Source: Stramenopiles sp. TOSAG23-3 (lineage: Eukaryota; Sar). Taken from it: 27,416 nt of DNA. Every line of letters starts with the position of its first letter. The stretch's first letter is position 1. Position numbers and translations under genes: made by a program. Positions 25,320 to 27,416 of this stretch are shown here, piece after piece. Location of the stretch: the NCBI GenBank assembly GCA_900128585.1, contig LT642262.1, positions 1 through 27,416 of the forward strand, given 5' to 3'. The notes below the pieces were generated by a model. The model did not search any database and had not been told where the DNA came from. It saw only the letters and a list, made by a program, of their open reading frames with translations.

Positions 25320-26483
25320 ATGTCGTCCAAGGCCACCGATGAGGGGGATTTCAGCTCGAAAATGGCGGACATGGACATAAAGGATTCCGAAATTAGAGGC
25401 ACCGACGAGGGGAAGAGCGGGGAGGGCAGCAGCCCGGGGCGCCTGAGGAAGCGACCCTCCCGCCTGGCCATTCCGAAGAACCTAGACTCCGGCCACTTTT
25501 ACGGGGAAGGCAAAGAGGGCGGGGGCGAGAAGTCGAAAGCGATGAGCAAGGAGGTCATTGCGATGACCGACATGTCGAACGGCGTGTTTGGGGAAGACTG
25601 GGCGTTAGCGGAGAATATCGGGAAGGGAAGCACGTGCACCGTGTTCCGTTGCAAGCGGATTATCGGGGGAAAGGTGACCAACATTTGTTGCGCGGTGAAG
25701 GTGGTCGATAAGAAGCGGCTGGGGTTCGGGCGGAGGAAGGACAACATCCTGGCCCACATTCGCACGGAAGTGGAGGTTTTGAGAAAAATCGGGAGCCACC
25801 CATGCATTGTAAAGCTCGTTGCCGCGTACGAGTCGGAAGCCCAGATCCACATCGTGACCGAGCTGATGGAAGGCGGGGAACTTTTTGATTACATATGCGA
25901 CAAGGAGCAGCTGACGGAGGCCGAGGCGATGCAGATCGTCCGCCGGATCGCGTCCGCCCTCGCGTACCTCCACTGCAACAACATCATTCACCGGGACCTG
26001 AAGCCGGAGAATCTGCTGCTCAAGGCAAAGGGGGACGTCTCCGAGATCAAAGTCATCGACTTTGGCTTCAGCAAGATCGCGTCCAGGACAAAGTCGTTCC
26101 TCGGCACCCAAGGCTACCTGGCGCCAGAAATGATGAAGGCGGACGGGTACACCGCGGCCGTCGACATGTGGGCCCTGGGTATATGTATATACGCCATTTT
26201 GTCCGGGTACCTGCCCTTTGACGACGACCTTGACGAAGAGGAGCCGACGTACGAGGTGCAATTCCCAGACGAGCAGTGGGGGAAAATTAGTGATGAAGCG
26301 AAAGACCTCATTCGTAGACTTTTGAACCCGGACCCGAAGAAACGGATGAACTCGGGGGCGGTCACCAAGCACGCCTGGTTGATGAAGCGCCAGGGGCTGG
26401 GCACAACGTTCCTGGACTCTCCAAAGATGATCGGAAACTTGAAGAAAAAGAAAGGGGACTGGCGCTCGCGCCTCATGGGTTGA
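25320..26483 (+). CDS. CAMK-like serine/threonine protein kinase
   Basis: A 387-aa kinase with a polar, basic N-terminal extension of about 93 residues (RLRKRPSRLAIPK) and a full catalytic domain. The glycine loop is IGKGSTCTV (100-108), the catalytic lysine AVK (Lys127), the HRD loop HRDLKPEN (194-201), DFG (217-219), APE (238-240) and DMWALGICIYAILSGYLPF. The HRDLKPEN, EKIxDFGFS-like IKVIDFGFSK and GTQGYLAPE wording place it in the CAMK group near CaMK, DCLK and CHK2. The third glycine of the loop is replaced by Cys, which some active kinases tolerate. The short C-terminal tail (KMIGNLKKKKGDWRSRLMG) is basic; there are no EF-hands, so it is not a plant-type CDPK. The ATG at 25320 is used; upstream is only TTG. 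Confidence 0.95.
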   Translation: MSSKATDEGDFSSKMADMDIKDSEIRGTDEGKSGEGSSPGRLRKRPSRLAIPKNLDSGHFYGEGKEGGGEKSKAMSKEVIAMTDMSNGVFGEDWALAENIGKGSTCTVFRCKRIIGGKVTNICCAVKVVDKKRLGFGRRKDNILAHIRTEVEVLRKIGSHPCIVKLVAAYESEAQIHIVTELMEGGELFDYICDKEQLTEAEAMQIVRRIASALAYLHCNNIIHRDLKPENLLLKAKGDVSEIKVIDFGFSKIASRTKSFLGTQGYLAPEMMKADGYTAAVDMWALGICIYAILSGYLPFDDDLDEEEPTYEVQFPDEQWGKISDEAKDLIRRLLNPDPKKRMNSGAVTKHAWLMKRQGLGTTFLDSPKMIGNLKKKKGDWRSRLMG

Positions 26484-26695
26484 AGGAGAGAAACGAGATG
26501 ATGATTTGCTGTAAATGTTACTTGTAAGAAACGCTTATATTCTACTAAGAATCTTACACCTCTCTAAAATCTAAAAAAAAGCGTGTGCACAGTGTGCGTA
26601 ATGCTGGATGTTCTGCGTGAAGTTAATCGCGAAGTCCATGGATGGTTAGAGGGGAGCCTTTGGGCCGGCACCTTACAAGCCACCACTTTCAAACT

Positions 26696-27416
26696 TCAAA
26701 CTTCCTTGCCGTCGGCCATGGCCCTGCTCTTCTTCAGAAAAGATGGGATCCTGCGCTGGTTGGAACCATCTTTGGAGCTTTGGTCGAACATGGCGGCCTT
26801 CGCCTTCAGTCTCGCTCGGGCCGCTTTTCGGTCCGAGACTTTCTTGGCCTCTTCCACTGCCTGCTTCTTTGCCAGCGCCTCGGACGCGGTTTCCCCGCCG
26901 CTCTTCTTCATCGCCCTTCGCTTCGCCGCGTTCAAGGTAATCTCTAAACGGTTCATCTCGGTCGAACTTTGGGACAAGAGCTGGGCAATTTCATTCTTTG
27001 CAGTCAGGCCCCTCACCCCCGGCAGGGCCGCCTTCTTGTTCAGCTTTTCGAGCTTCTTCGCCCTCGCTCGCTTCGTCGCGAAGAACTCGTCCAAGGCCCT
27101 CTGGAGGTCTGCAGGCAACCCGGCGGGAAACGTAAACAGCTCGGTCAAAAGCTCGTTCCCCACGCCTGTGACCCCTACGCCGCCTTTCGTCAAGTCGTAC
27201 GGGCAGGACTTTTCCCTCCGGCCGTAGTAAGCCTTCAATATCATGGGCTTGTAGTGCAGCAAAAGGTATTCTAAGAAACTGATGCGGTCGTCGAAGTTCA
27301 GGTCCACGTCCCTGAGCTCTTCCTTCCGCTGAAGGCCCGTCCTTGTTTTCCCGTTCTTCTGAAGGAAATGAGCGGCCTGAATGCAACTGCAGTCGTTCTC
27401 GTCCCCAGCGTCCAAC
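26696..27416 (-). CDS. EF-hand/basic coiled-coil protein, C-terminal part (runs off window)
   Basis: The last 240 or so residues of a longer protein whose start lies beyond the right edge. It shows an EF-hand-like loop, DVDLNFDDRISFLEYLLLHY, where the acidic loop positions D-D-N-D-R-S-E fit Ca2+ binding. A conserved-looking follow-up, KPMILKAYYGR, is present. From about the middle the chain is rich in Lys, Ala, Arg and Glu with a likely coiled coil (ATKRARAKKLEKLNKKAA and ASEALAKKQAVEEAKK). It ends in a basic tail, FLKKSRAMADGKEV. This looks like a Ca2+-regulated cytoskeletal or scaffold protein, but I cannot name the family. No intron is seen in the visible part. It is tail-to-tail with the kinase gene. 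Confidence 0.78.
   Translation of the reverse strand, partial: LDAGDENDCSCIQAAHFLQKNGKTRTGLQRKEELRDVDLNFDDRISFLEYLLLHYKPMILKAYYGRREKSCPYDLTKGGVGVTGVGNELLTELFTFPAGLPADLQRALDEFFATKRARAKKLEKLNKKAALPGVRGLTAKNEIAQLLSQSSTEMNRLEITLNAAKRRAMKKSGGETASEALAKKQAVEEAKKVSDRKAARARLKAKAAMFDQSSKDGSNQRRIPSFLKKSRAMADGKEV

Noticed and set aside
1-27416. Bacterial contamination, suggested by LpxK and the SGNH hydrolase
   Set aside because: Both genes lie between clear eukaryotic genes, share the AT-rich repeat-laden spacers, and have no operon or Shine-Dalgarno context; the SGNH protein also ends in a peroxisomal signal.

Overview
This is nuclear DNA from a compact, intron-poor eukaryote. Two core histones, two cytosolic ribosomal proteins (uS4 and eL27), a Rab escort protein, a two-pore potassium channel, Cox17 and a BuGZ-type zinc finger protein can all be read straight through without introns. 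A bacterial-type LpxK (lipid A pathway) and an SGNH hydrolase of a mainly bacterial family are also present. In eukaryotes LpxK is best known from plants and algae with a plastid history, so an alga or a plastid-bearing lineage is my best guess. The histone sequences would fit a stramenopile, but that placement is inference and is weak.

Layout, left to right: histone H2A (-, runs off the left edge) head-to-head with histone H2B (+); a METTL13/EEF1AKMT4-like methyltransferase (+); LpxK (-); an SGNH/GDSL hydrolase ending in SKL (-); a zinc-free MDR oxidoreductase (+); an LRR protein (-); a TPK potassium channel with EF-hands (-); a small secreted protein (-); Cox17 (+) followed by an unexplained coding-like stretch; uS4 (-); eL27 (+); a BuGZ/ZNF207-like protein (-); a Rab escort protein with a novel insert (+); a secreted EGF/cysteine-rich protein (-); a CAMK-like kinase (+); and an EF-hand/coiled-coil protein (-, runs off the right edge).

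Genes mostly alternate strand. Tail-to-tail spacers are usually short, whereas spacers holding start codons are longer, AT-rich and full of simple repeats. Long (CTT)n, (CTTT)n, (CCTCTT)n and poly(C) tracts sit almost only in spacers that contain 5' ends. The genes from about 19.7 kb onward look more GC-rich than those to the left.

There is no operon-like pathway. The main shared logic visible is regulatory: H2A and H2B carry closely matching upstream regions (a pyrimidine tract, an 18-nt inverted-repeat element, a purine stretch and a TATA-like block). The most novel protein features are two tandem SH3-like WRLA repeats inserted in the Rab escort protein, a peroxisomal targeting signal on the SGNH hydrolase, and a perfect N-myristoylation-type start on Cox17. 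No viral, mobile-element, CRISPR or toxin gene was recognised.
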